Shown here: one piece after another, positions 20,534 through 30,040 of the stretch
How the letters are laid out: each line of letters opens with the position of its first letter
Numbering within the stretch: position 1 is the first letter of the stretch
Assembly (NCBI RefSeq): GCF_947172395.1
Contig: NC_069084.1
Location: forward strand, 7,007,107 to 7,071,106
Direction of reading: 5' to 3'
DNA from: Bicyclus anynana
Lineage: Eukaryota; Arthropoda; Insecta; Lepidoptera; Nymphalidae
Length of the DNA: 64,000 bases
The notes under the pieces: model-generated
The model's database searches: none
Told to the model about the DNA's origin: nothing
What the model saw: only the letters and a program-made list of their open reading frames with translations
Program-made: the position numbers and the translations under genes

Positions 20534-21771
20534 TGAAAAAAAAATAATGAAATTTTGTTATATCATGTACCTTACCATAGGCACGGTATGCATCTATGGA
20601 ATTTCACCATGGTGGTTTTAAGAAAGCAGTTTTCAAGGGTTAAATGCTCTCAGTGTACAAAGAGTGCAAAAGAAATGGGCATACTAATACGTACCAAACA
20701 TACGCTTAAAGATCATATCTCTCCTCCAGGAGTTCAAAATATAATAAGAAAATGTAAGCAACAGATATTCCACCTTCACGCCCGAGAATGTAGTGCTCCT
20801 CCGGGTCTTTATAACAACCCACTTTTATATTAAATACATGCAAACAAGAAACTTTATTTATAGCTGTCTCAGAGAGCGTAATTAGTGTTAGTTTACGTAG
20901 TTAAAAGTGAATAAATCCTACACTTTAAAGTGTATTCCGCCTTCTACGGTGTCTTTTGTTAATTAAAAACTTGCATTATATCATATATACCTACATAAGT
21001 ACTAAATAATGAATATATTTATAAGGAACAAGTTATTGTTTATTTGCCTTACAATTTTATGTCCAAATTATACAAATGGATAACGTTTTTAGTTAATTAG
21101 TTATTTATCACATACGAATGTTTTAAAAGTTTGCACGTTACAGAGATTGTTAAGTGACGTCACATTTTCACTAATTAGTTAGTTAGATACTATATAACCA
21201 GAAAATTTGAATATTGAAACCGGCTTGCTTGTACATGATTATAAGTAATAACTGTGTTTAAAATAACGTAAGTGCAATTAATTTCATACATACTGCAGCT
21301 TATCGGACGTCTACTAACTATAAACCACAACTTTTAGAGTTATCTGTTCTGTGCTATAAACTACCTCCCTGCCAAATTTCAATTTCATGATAAGTGGACT
21401 TTCGGTTTTGAGTATTTAGTAATGGTATATTTATAAGCGTAATACAAACAGTTTAAAATTTATTACGGTCAGAACCGTACCTGATTAAATTCCAAAACCA
21501 AGTAAAAGGCTAATATTTTCCACATTTTCCATTGCGCCCTCAGATCCTTTTTACGAAACGTTACATTTTAAAGCGGAACGAGGAAAATCATTTTATCCTG
21601 AAGCCAAATAGCCAATTTTGGTATTAGCGCACCAAATGAAATGGATTCCATCACATTCTTGCTCAAATGTAATTAATTGCGAGTACATACTAACATTGTA
21701 CAGCTTTTGTTTCTTCGTATACCAAAAATAATTATAAAATCTCTTAATTAGGATGAGATTAAACAAAGTTA
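20534..21771. other. No firm gene; one weak ORF
   Basis: An open frame at 20555-20833 (start codon TTG) has no recognised domain. A fragment near 21340-21440 (CTGCCAAATTTCAATTTCAT) resembles Helitron interiors. The rest is AT-rich and unassigned. Confidence 0.35.
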
Positions 21772-21900
21772 AGGTGGATTTACATTTATCTGCTCGCTGT
21801 GTTGCATGCAGCATGGCTGCGTTATATTTATGTGTTGTGACATGTCGTGATGACTTCTGATGTGTCGCATACAAAATGTATGATAAATATAATTCCGCCT
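21772..21900. mobile_element. PIF/Harbinger-like MITE, internally deleted
   Basis: The ends are AGGTGGATTTACATTTATCT and ATATAATTCCGCCT. The right half matches 21925-22130 in reverse complement. The left flank is TTA; the right flank (TTT) is a mutated duplication at best. It lies 24 bp from the next element. Confidence 0.62.
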
Positions 21901-21924
21901 TTTCTCAATTATTTGTCAAACTAA

Positions 21925-22130
21925 AGGCGGAACTATATTTGTCTGACGTGTCGCGTCGTGTCGTGACGCATTAGAACAGAATCGGTATCATACATTTTGT
22001 ATGCGACACATCTGAAGCCATCACAACATGTCACAACACATAAGTGTAAACGTCGCCATACAAAATGTGTGATACCGATTCTGTTCTGATGCGTTACGAC
22101 ACGACACGTCAGACAAATATAATTCCGCCT
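21925..22130. mobile_element. PIF/Harbinger-like MITE, full length, TAA duplication
   Basis: The best copy of the family at 206 bp: AGGCGGAACTATATTTGTCT at the left, ACAAATATAATTCCGCCT at the right, long inner inverted repeats, and TAA on both sides (21922-21924 and 22131-22133). Confidence 0.75.
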
Positions 22131-22289
22131 TAACAGTCCCTTACCCAAAAGCTTGGAGCTTACACCCACCTCGCTATCTCTAATGCAGGTTGGTAGGCTT
22201 AGGATCATAATGTCAAACTCTTTTATTCATCACATGTTAAATATGGGATGCAATACCTTCTCTACTCCTGGCTGAAAATTATTACTGAA

Positions 22290-22405
22290 ATTTTTTTTGG
22301 AAGAAAGAAAAGCTAAGTATATCACAGCCCGACCCAGGACATAACCCCAGAAACTTATGTTACGAATCCACATAATTATGCTAACCAGTGGAGCAACGAG
22401 GAAGT
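22290..22405 (-). mobile_element. SINE-F (another tRNA-like SINE), decayed
   Basis: On the minus strand it reads CTCGTTGCTCCACTGGTTAG (A-box region), then a mutated B-box region and CCTGGGTCGGGCTGTG. The order and spacing fit a tRNA-derived head. No other copy is visible here, so the call is tentative. Confidence 0.45.
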
Positions 22406-22491
22406 TAATACCGTACTCATCCTGAATACGAGTAGTTAATACAATAAATGTAATATTTAATAATATTTTTTCCCTCCACTGTTACAGAAAC

Positions 22492-22770
22492 TTAAGATGT
22501 GGTGGGTATGAAAGAGAATGCTGAGTGCAGTGGACTGCAGTTCGCTCTAACAAGTCCATTCTCAAAGAACTCAGCATCAAACTGCGTCAATAATTTACGG
22601 TAAAAGCCCGCATACTCAGCTACTTTGGTCACGTATCTAGACGTGACGATAAAACGTCCATTGAACACATCACTGTTCAAGGAATAGAATAGGATAGACG
22701 GAAGACCAGATCTAGTATGAAATAGACTAGTTAAGGCGATGGCGATGCCCTTGCCCGAGTGCGCTAATAA
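22492..22770 (+). pseudogene. RTE-like LINE C-terminal remnant, third type
   Basis: A broken frame contains SILKELSIKL, then RILSYFGHVSRRD and TSIEHITVQG, a pattern known from lepidopteran endonuclease-RT elements in which an arm YFGHxxRR is followed by VxGxxEGxRxRGR. Stops at several points show decay. It differs from the RTE copies at 53 kb. Confidence 0.55.
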
Positions 22771-22869
22771 AAAAAATGAAAATTTTGAATAACCACAAAG
22801 GAATTCATTAATTACACTTTCGATCAAGTCATCAATATTCTCTTTCAGTGCGCTTTCATTTGAGTTTAT

Positions 22870-23030
22870 ACGCTATGTCGTATGGAGATAAAAATATAGC
22901 CTATGACACTCACAAATAACATAGTTTTCTATTAGTAAAAAAAAATTCAAAGTCGGTTCAGTAGATCCAGAGATTACCCCCTACAAGGACACAAACTTTA
23001 CGTCTTTATAGCAGTATAGAATAAATTATT
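22870..23030 (-). mobile_element. Helitron fragment
   Basis: AAATATAGCCTATGACACTC, TTTTCTATTAGTAAAAAAAA and AGTCGGTTCAGTAGATCCAG are the family interior. It pairs with the opposite-strand fragment at 5980-6115. No CTAG terminus is left. Confidence 0.58.
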
Positions 23031-23187
23031 TTATCAAAAATTGGCTTGTCTAAAAAGTCGACATTTAAGCTTTCGTTAAACTAAACCGCAATGCCTAATA
23101 GTTCCAGCGTTCTTTTTATGTGACTCGTTGTGTAGGAGTGTATGTTTGGCACTTTTGTCAAATACATTGCTATGTCCATCGATATTA

Positions 23188-23500
23188 ATCGTTAGATGGG
23201 CCCCTACATATTATAGAACGCACAATGTTATGTCATTACTCAAAACACGCACATCTAATATTAGTACGCAACGAGCGCATGCTGTGAGTGCACGTGGACT
23301 TAAAAAAACATTTTACGGTTTTTTCTTGTTTAATCTTAATTATGCCTTCGTGTTTATTTTGGAAATGTAAAAACACAAGCCGCAACACGAATAAAGAGGA
23401 AAGATGCTACTTTCCATGGGTAGGTATTTGCGAAACAAATGACAATTCTGTGACGCTTCGGGGCCCATCTAACGATCTACGATCGATGGCTATGTCTTCG
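23188..23500. repeat. Inverted repeats around a THAP-like fragment
   Basis: ATCGTTAGATGGGCCC at the left and GGGCCCATCTAACGAT at the right are exact reverse complements, extended imperfectly by CCATCGAT outside. About 270 bp lies between them. Boundaries of a possible element are not clear. Confidence 0.55.
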
Positions 23501-23542
23501 TTTACGACGTGCAATTCAATTTTTAGCTTTATTGCGATATAA
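23342..23542 (+). CDS. THAP-like zinc-finger N-terminus, partial
   Basis: The frame begins MPSCLFWKCKNTSRNTNKEE and continues RCYFPW, giving M-P-x-C-X4-C and a Y/F-x-F-P-like spacing as at the start of THAP DNA-binding domains (C2CH zinc fingers of P-element-type transposases and cellular THAP proteins). A good splice donor (TGG|GTAGGT, GT at 23420-23421) follows FPW, so the frame after it is probably intronic. It sits inside inverted repeats, which suggests a transposon-derived piece more than a host gene. The rest of the THAP domain (CH pair, AVPTIF-type motif) is not found nearby. Confidence 0.3.
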   Translation: MPSCLFWKCKNTSRNTNKEERCYFPWVGICETNDNSVTLRGPSNDLRSMAMSSFTTCNSIFSFIAI

Positions 23543-23809
23543 CGAAAATATAAAATGTATATTGTGATATTTTACGCCACATTTTCTCCCAGATTAAACG
23601 GGAACCTGCAATAAAAGACTTCTAGCACGTAAATTATTTAAAGCTAGGTTATTTTATTGCGGACATCGATAGGGAAACATGATATATTTTACGATTACCT
23701 ACCACACCTAACTAGAAGTCCTAAGCTGATAAATTATTAGACTATAAATAACCGGAAGGTTTTTTCTTATTTGTTTTATTTATGTACGTTTCGCAATAAA
23801 ATAGTAGAT

Positions 23810-24036
23810 TGTTATACAAGGGGCTAAAAAGACCCATTATATACGAGGTGTTTTTAACTTTTAATAAAAATAAAACATTGAATTACCGTACGGAATTATT
23901 TTATTTTCTCGCAATCGTAGTAAAAAATATTGTGTAACACGCGGGACTAAACCCATTATAAACTCAGTTTCTATTTACCAAAAAAAACCTCGTATATAAT
24001 GGGTCGTTATAGCCCCTTGTATAACAATCTACTATT
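23810..24036. mobile_element. MITE with 48-bp inverted repeats
   Basis: AGTAGATTGTTATACAAGGG...CATTATATACGAGGT at the left pairs almost perfectly with ACCTCGTATATAATG...CCCTTGTATAACAATCTACT at the right. The interior is AT-rich and non-coding. A diverged relative starts at 45678. Confidence 0.72.
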
Positions 24037-24733
24037 ATACCACTAAACTAACATCCTGTTGTAAGAAATATTAGAATTAGGTTCAATAATAAGTGAGGTC
24101 GGATCACCATAGATATGAGTAGCTCAGTTTTAAACGAGATTTAAATAAATAGATAAAATATAATTTATGAAAATTAAATTAAAATGAAAATGAAAACCTA
24201 ATGCGTAAACTGCCTACACGAACTTCTCACAAATAAAACACAACATAATTACATTGTTAAACAAGCTTCCTGAATGCCTTGCTTCACACCAGACGATCTC
24301 GTATGCTATAAAACAATGCATTGCGAAATAAGAAGAATGATTAAAAAAGTTTGCAAATAAAAAGTTATAAATTGTCATCTGACACGTAATACTTGAGGTG
24401 TATCTATATCAATAAAGCTCACGGGCCGGCTGGTTGTAACCTTGCTTATTTTATCACTCAATCAAAAAATACTTTTCCCTCCGCCATATCTTGGCTGGAA
24501 AATTTTATGGCATAAAATCTTCCAGCCAAATGGAAGCCCGAAATGAACGTTGATTTATGGCGAGATTTTTTTTTATATTTTTCAATAATGTTAAACAAGT
24601 ATTCTTATTTATGCACAAAATGTTTCCTTTTCCTTTTACAAGTATAAGCCATTACTTTGTTTCGTACTTGTGTATGAGTGTCAATCAAATGTTCCAAATT
24701 ATATTCCCCAATAATTTGATTCCCCAATAAAAA
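24037..24733. other. No gene or recognised repeat
   Basis: AT-rich. A short inverted pair (TTTGGCTGGAA-type arms around 24490-24530) is the only structure I noticed. Confidence 0.4.
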
Positions 24734-24885
24734 GGACTCAATAGCTCAACGGTAAGAGCGGTTGGACTCATCACCGAGGGGTGTTGGTTCGATCCTCGCC
24801 CCGTTTATCTATGTCGTACACACTCCTAGCACAGTCTTTCCCGACTAGTTGGAGGGGAATGGGAATATTATTATTATAAAAAATA
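24734..24885 (+). mobile_element. SINE-D (tRNA-like head, Met-like)
   Basis: The head AATAGCTCAACGGTAAGAGC (A-box region), an anticodon-loop-like GGACTCATCACC and B-box GGTTCGATCC are followed by ACACACTCCTAGCACAGTCT and GTTGGAGGGGAATGGGAATA. The acceptor ends do not pair, so it is not a tRNA gene. It is the only copy in the window. Confidence 0.68.
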
Positions 24886-24916
24886 TGCCAAAAAAAAACT
24901 CTTTCCCAAATATTAG

Positions 24917-25105
24917 AGTCGCCTGGCGTAGTGGGTAGTGACCCTGCTTCCTGCATCCACGGCCGTGGGTTCGATTCCCACAACTGGGTGTTTTCCAGTG
25001 TCTGGGTGTAATTATACATTATAGAAGTACTTATATGGAGTATATAAAGGGGAATGCCCATCCCCGGCCCAGGCCTACCCTTAACGCCCGGCAAATTGCT
25101 TATAT
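24917..25105 (+). mobile_element. SINE-E (tRNA-like head)
   Basis: CCTGGCGTAGTGGGTAGTGA (A-box region) and GTGGGTTCGATTCCCAC (B-box with a small stem) are followed by GTGTCTGGGTGTAATTATAC and a body ending near CTTAACGCCCGGCAAATTGC. It follows SINE-D by about 30 bp in the same orientation. Confidence 0.65.
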
Positions 25106-25324
25106 ATATTAAGAAATCAATTAAATCAAAGTGATTACAAAAATAAGGAAACCAATGTAGAACAAAGGTTATGATTTACAATATTTGTCAAAAACAACAG
25201 AATTCACTACTCCAACTCCACCACACCATACTCCAGCTAACGCGAGTAGAGTGACGTCATATCCTGCTCATACTACTTATTTCGAACAATTGGGTATATT
25301 TTCACGAGTTAGCATTAATAATAA

Positions 25325-25430
25325 TAAATAAATCTTTATTTATCAAAACTACATTATCACAATTAGTTTGAATCCCTGTCTCCTGTACTAGTTATTACTG
25401 TGGTACAGGAGGCAGTGTTTTCCCATTTTT
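25325..25430 (-). mobile_element. LINE 3' tail
   Basis: AATAAATAAATCTTTATTTA, then AATCCCTGTCTCCTGTACTA; in reverse complement the GAGACAGGGAT core matches 13050-13163. TG-rich sequence further right (25540-25580) may be the microsatellite of the same 3' UTR. The overlapping 79-codon minus ORF is untranslated-type sequence. Confidence 0.45.
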
Positions 25431-25934
25431 AATGCAACAATTGGTTGACAAACAATTTACAATTTAGGTTAAAAAAAACAATAAACCAAAAGAAAGAACA
25501 AAAAAAAAATCATGCGAAACTGAAATGCAATAAACAAAACAGGAGTGTGTGTATGTGCATATGAGTGTCTATGTAAAGACAAATGTATGAATATAAAGAA
25601 AATAACTATATATTTGATATATACAAATGAATATACTTCATTATTCAGCTTAAGATAACTTCTTCTATAATACAAATATAATAACTTTGTTTTACAATTC
25701 TTTAACATTAAACGTTTTAACTCGTAAAGAATTTGTTAGAGTTAGACAAACAGACAACAAAATATACTTACTACTTGTCTAAATACACTTTGTGAAGTGT
25801 TCATTGCTCTAATCGACTTGCACAGCTGTGACCGCTACTGTCAACTTGTTCCTTCTACGTCGCGAAATACTTTGATATTACTTTTTCCGTGGAAAATTAA
25901 ATATTACATTAAAAGCCGAAACTTGTACTAAGAC

Positions 25935-26141
25935 AGCCCTCATTCGCACGAAAGTTTTTTTAACGGACGTTAAAAACGCATTCAAATATAGTATGAAGTT
26001 AAATGATGGTCTATTTCCAACGTCCAAAATTGAAAGCTACCTAACAATGCTCGAAAAAAAGCGTCGTGTTTTAAAAACGCTGTCTTGTGAACATATTGGC
26101 AATGCATTTGTTGTATTTAAACTCTCGTGCGAATGAGGGCT
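25935..26141. mobile_element. MITE, ends AGCCCTCATTCGCACGA
   Basis: The left end AGCCCTCATTCGCACGAAAG and right end CTCTCGTGCGAATGAGGGCT are inverted repeats of about 25 bp. The interior has AACGGACGTTAAAAACGC and AAAAAGCGTCGTG. A partial relative is at 58241. Confidence 0.7.
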
Positions 26142-26239
26142 AAAACAATTTTTGAAATGAATGTAGCTGATTCATACATAATTCCATACGTTTTCAAACA
26201 GTCGGAATAAGTTACACCAACTCACAACATTGAATATGA

Positions 26240-26400
26240 CAGCGCAGGGTAGCGAGCAATCGTAGACCGGATGACGCATAGACCAAAAGGCCTCAGCCTC
26301 GGAATCGGCTGGACGAAAATTACCAGGAGAGCAAGATCCCCACGCCTAACCCGGGCAAGGAGGCTAAGCCTCGAGGCCCGTACCCCATCCCGGATTTTCA
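26240..26400. other. GC-rich patch of unknown origin
   Basis: It contains GGCCTCAGCCTCGGAATCGG, CACGCCTAACCCGGGCAAGG and CTCGAGGCCCGTACCCCATC in an AT-rich setting. No domain is recognised in any frame. It could be a transposon piece. Confidence 0.3.
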
Positions 26401-26467
26401 TCTAACCAGCATCAAAAGTTACACCAATTCTAACTTCAGAACTGTTGTAGAGGGAACTTTTGTTGTT

Positions 26468-26611
26468 TTGACGGTGTACGATGTCGTGTAGAAACCGAAA
26501 GGATTGTGGATTTTCATCCTCCTCCTAACAGGTTAGCCCGCTTCCATCTTAGACTGCATCATCAGGTGAGATTGTACTCAAGGGCCAACTTGTCAAGAAT
26601 AAAAAAAAAAG
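26468..26611 (+). mobile_element. SINE-B, 5'-truncated
   Basis: It starts in the body at ACGATGTCGTGTAGAAACCG. Part of the CACTTACCATCAGG block is deleted (CATCATCAGGTGAGATTG). It ends with AACTTGTCAAGAAT and an A run. Confidence 0.88.
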
Positions 26612-27120
26612 TCACGTTAATGAAAACTACGTGAATGAAACTGCAGAACGTGTTTAAGAGTAAATTATAATTAAGTGAAGATTAAATTGATAGAGCGCAA
26701 AAACTATAATAATACGACTTATTCAATAACTCGAAATTTTCCGTTATTATAAAAGCCAAAGACAGCAACAAATACGAATTCTGCTTTCATTGTTACGAGT
26801 TATCAAAACACCATTTCACTTTTGGGTGTTCCTTATAAATAACATCCTTAGGCGGATTTTATTTGGTGGTATTTTATTTTTGTTGTCGGAACGTTTTATC
26901 TAAGCCCGGGGACCGGCAAGTAAATATTTGCCACGAGTAGGACGTGTTTTTGTACCCTTTACACTACGGCTACATGTACCTAGAGGGCGTTATACGTTAA
27001 ATATGTTTTTATTGAATAAACAAATTAAGTAAAAAAAATAAAATCCCTACTGTAATATATTTGTAAGGGTAGAAAGCAGTGAAATTGTACCTATATTACG
27101 CATTATAGATTATGTATGCG
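26612..27120. other. No gene or recognised repeat
   Basis: AT-rich with no ORF of note. Confidence 0.45.
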
Positions 27121-27290
27121 GAGGAGGGGAGTGTTGATCGATCGTCAAGGAATTCCTTAACCCTACATCCTGTAGTCACAAGTCCGGGACTCTGCTCGGA
27201 GTTTTTCTCTCTACCACGCGATTGACCCGGCACCTGCACGGTGAATACATGGAATGCTAAAATATTCGTCTCTCGATTATGGTATCTTGC
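27121..27290 (+). repeat. Dispersed repeat G
   Basis: AAGGAATTCCTTAACCCTAC, ATCCTGTAGTCACAAGTCCG and GACTCTGCTCGGAG match 56572-56690 closely; 6608-6730 is a distant relative. A minus-strand ORF of 69 codons covers it but has no domain. Confidence 0.68.
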
Positions 27291-27501
27291 CCTAATCTGC
27301 CCCATGTCGCTAGGTCAGAAGCCAAAAAGTGTGGGGGGGGGCAAAAGGCGGCTTTAAACTTTTAGCGCGAGCGAGCGAATTTTAGCGACGGCGTATTGTT
27401 ATTGTAAGGGAAGTCAACTGAAGGGCCTTAAGGGTTTTTATTTCCTTTGCTATAATTGTTTAATCTCTAGAAAGGGCAGCTGCCCCTTCCTTTCTCCCTT
27501 A

Positions 27502-27687
27502 GACTGCCTGTCCACCAAGCGGAGCGAGGGAGCATAGCGGAGAAACAGACTAATTATTTGAATTTTTAAAGTAGCTCGCAAGTCCCTGTCCACTTAAGAG
27601 AAGCGGAGATTTTGTGCAAACCTATTGGTTAATATTTCTTCGTTTCTCGGCTCCACTGCCTCGCTCCGCATTGGTGGACTGGCAGCC
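27502..27687. mobile_element. MITE with TTA target duplication
   Basis: The inverted ends are GACTGCCTGTCCACCAAGCG and TTGGTGGACTGGCAGCC, with further pairing of CGGAGCGAGG / CCTCGCTCCG and GAGAAAC / GTTTCTC. TTA occurs on both sides (27499-27501 and 27688-27690), fitting PIF/Harbinger-type insertion. Confidence 0.7.
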
Positions 27688-28065
27688 TTAGAGATGCCCT
27701 TGTCTTGCTCTATTATACGAGTATGTACCTACGTAGTGCAGAAATCGCAAACTTTTTAACAAATTCCAGTCGCGCGTCGTCTCGATACCAAAGCGGCGTC
27801 CTATGTCGCACGTGTGGAGTGGAATGCTGAGTAAACTTTGAAATAGTTAGTATGCTTACCGACCACGTACACGAATAACTTATGAACTGCATACTAGCTG
27901 GAATTTGGTCATTAGTGTAGTCTTGTCGAAGACTTCCACTAAGATTACTAACGCCTGGCAACACAGGCAAAGTTGTTATGTGATGTGGTATAAATCTTGT
28001 ATGTCAGCTAAACTTTTTAATTTCAATATTTTTATTAAACGGAATCTTATTAAAATATTTTTTTT

Positions 28066-28332
28066 AAAACAAGAGTCCCGAAGTGGAAACTCAGTCAAGT
28101 TAAGATCCCTCAGTCAGAGAATGTGAGATACTTCGGTATATGTCTGGACAGACGGCTAACTTGGACGAAACGCATCTTCACGACAAGAAAAGCTCCTTTT
28201 TACATCAAAAATGATCGCCTGCATCGTGAACTAAAAATGAAAACTGTAAAGACAGAAGTTGTAATGATGAAGAAACCTGGTACAACTTTCAAAAGGCTCA
28301 AGAGACGAGCACCACAAGATGTCATGAAATAG
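28066..28332 (+). pseudogene. Jockey-type LINE fragment with in-frame internal deletion
   Basis: One continuous frame first carries VKIPQSENVRYFGICLDRRL TWTKRI (the Jockey Y-x-G-x-x-LD-RLTW motif downstream of the RT active site). It then jumps at about residue TTRK|APF to PFYIKNDRLHREL and ends FKRLKRRAPQDV before a stop, the usual C-terminus. The part between, normally well over 100 residues, is missing without loss of frame. No RT catalytic YxDD is present. Confidence 0.68.
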
Positions 28333-28555
28333 ACACTACATTTATATTTGGGCAAATCATTGGATTTTGCACCTAACACGCTATAATACAATAACTTAAA
28401 ATCTCGCTGAATGTCTCACAACAGATTGCAGGAATAATGAAAGACTAAAAAAAATGAGGCGTATCTTAGTACCTTTATCGTAGTAGTATCTTTTTGTGAC
28501 ACAAGTCGTCGGGGAAGTCTAGCATCATGATTATTATTTTCGCCGCCAGCCTTTT

Positions 28556-28855
28556 GACGGCCTCCGTGACGCAATGGTATGCGCGGTGGATTTACAAGAC
28601 GGTGGTCCTGGGTTCGATACCCGGCTGGACCGATTGAGGTTTTCTTAATTGGTCCAGGTCTAGCTGGTCTAGCTGGCTGGCTTCGGCTGTGGCTAGTTAC
28701 CACCCTACCGGCAAAGACGTACCGCCAAGCGATTTAGCGTTACCGTACGTTGTCGTGTAGAAACCGAAAGGGGTGTGAATTTTCATTCTCCTCTTAACAA
28801 GTTAGCCCGATTACATTTTAGATTGCATCATCACTTATCAGGTGACATTCAGTCA
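28556..28855 (+). mobile_element. SINE-B, tail lost
   Basis: Full head (GACGGCCTCCGTGACGCAAT, GGTTCGATACCC) and body. GGTCTAGCTGGTCTAGCTGG shows a small internal duplication. The 3' end degenerates to CACTTATCAGGTGACATTCA, and there is no A run. Confidence 0.9.
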
Positions 28856-29572
28856 TCTATTTGCGGTGATTTTGAAGGCACAGAGATTAGATTAGATTTT
28901 GTAGGTACTCTATCTATAGTATAAAATAATCGTTGGTGATAATGATGAAAAATGTGAATTCTTCTTCGAAATTGTTTCATTTGACAATTCACTTTGAAAC
29001 GAAGGAATGTTGGAACAAAAATAGCAACTATAATAAAACTGTATTCAAACTGCAATTTGTACCTATCTCGTGTTGTAATACAGTCCGCCTGTGTACATTT
29101 ATTCGCCACCTCAACTCGCCTTCAAAGTGTTGTCAGGTCATGCATACCCCGGCCCCTGCTAACCGCAGTGGCACTCTGCAAGCTATCAAATACATCCTAC
29201 AAAGTCGCAGCGTCTTCAAAGAGATATTTCACGTGTTAAAAACAGAGTATCACGCTCTGTGAATTTTTAAATTAGTAATCAGCGAACTATGAACAACGAG
29301 TTAAGGGCCCGCCTCATGTTAGATCCTATATTATTTTATTTCTGATGAGAGTGTGTTTTTGTATGCATGAAATATATGTCCAAACTAATATGGAATAGGC
29401 TTTAATATTATTTTTTGTAAAATATTATAATTCATATAATTATAACATTTTGTCTTACATTAATAGGTACATTAACTCTTATTTTAAAAATATCTAACAG
29501 TTTAACCTTTAATTAACAGATATTGTGGTATATAATAAATAAAGCTATAAGATATAATCTGCTAAGTATCAG
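28856..29572. other. No firm gene; overlapping ORFs without domains
   Basis: ORFs at 28933-29262 and 28994-29239 overlap in different frames. The GC-richer part at 29110-29230 may come from a LINE, since a LINE coding end starts at 29573, but I cannot align it. Confidence 0.35.
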
Positions 29573-30040
29573 TTGGCTGCTTTGGACGCAGTAGATCGCC
29601 GAGCCAGAAGACTTATAGGCGAAGACTCACCCCTTCTGAAAAAACTTCAAACTCTTTGTCATCGTAGGAAGGTTGCTAGTCTCTCGGTTTTTTACAGAAT
29701 ATATTTCGGAGAGTGTGCACAGGAGCTATTTGAGCTTGTACCACCGTCATCTTTTTACCACCGCATTGCAAGACACCGGGTAGGTTTCCATCCCTACGTC
29801 ATTGACATTCCTAGGACTCGTACGAAGCGATTTGCTTCTTCGTTTCTTATACGTATGGCTAGGGTATGGAACTCTCTCCCGAAGTCAGTATTTCCTAATT
29901 CTTACAACTTGGGCATCTTTAAGATGAGAGTGAATAGGCATCTTCTAGGCAAGCGCGTATCACCTTAGGCCACATCTACACTTACCATCAGGTGAGATCG
30001 TGGTCAAGCGCGAGCTTATTTTGTATAAAAAAAAAAAAAA
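29573..30040 (+). mobile_element. LINE C-terminus and complete 3' end; likely SINE-B partner
   Basis: An uninterrupted frame of 131 codons reads LDAVDRRARRLIGE, VASLSVFYRIYFGECAQELF, HRIARHRVGFHPY, RFASSFLIRMARVWNSLPKS and VFPNSYNLGIFKMRVNRHLL. This is the well-known C-terminal part of a CR1/Jockey-superfamily ORF2, after the RT domain. It stops at 29966-29968, followed by a short 3' UTR: CACTTACCATCAGGTGAGAT, then CGTGGTCAAGCGCGAGC and an A run. The 52 bases before the A run align gaplessly with SINE-B (42 identical). The open frame suggests a fairly recent, 5'-truncated insertion. Confidence 0.8.

Noticed and set aside
24734..24805. tRNA gene candidates at 24734 and 24917, and at all SINE heads
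   Set aside because: The A/B-box motifs are present, but acceptor stems do not pair, and a SINE body follows in each case.
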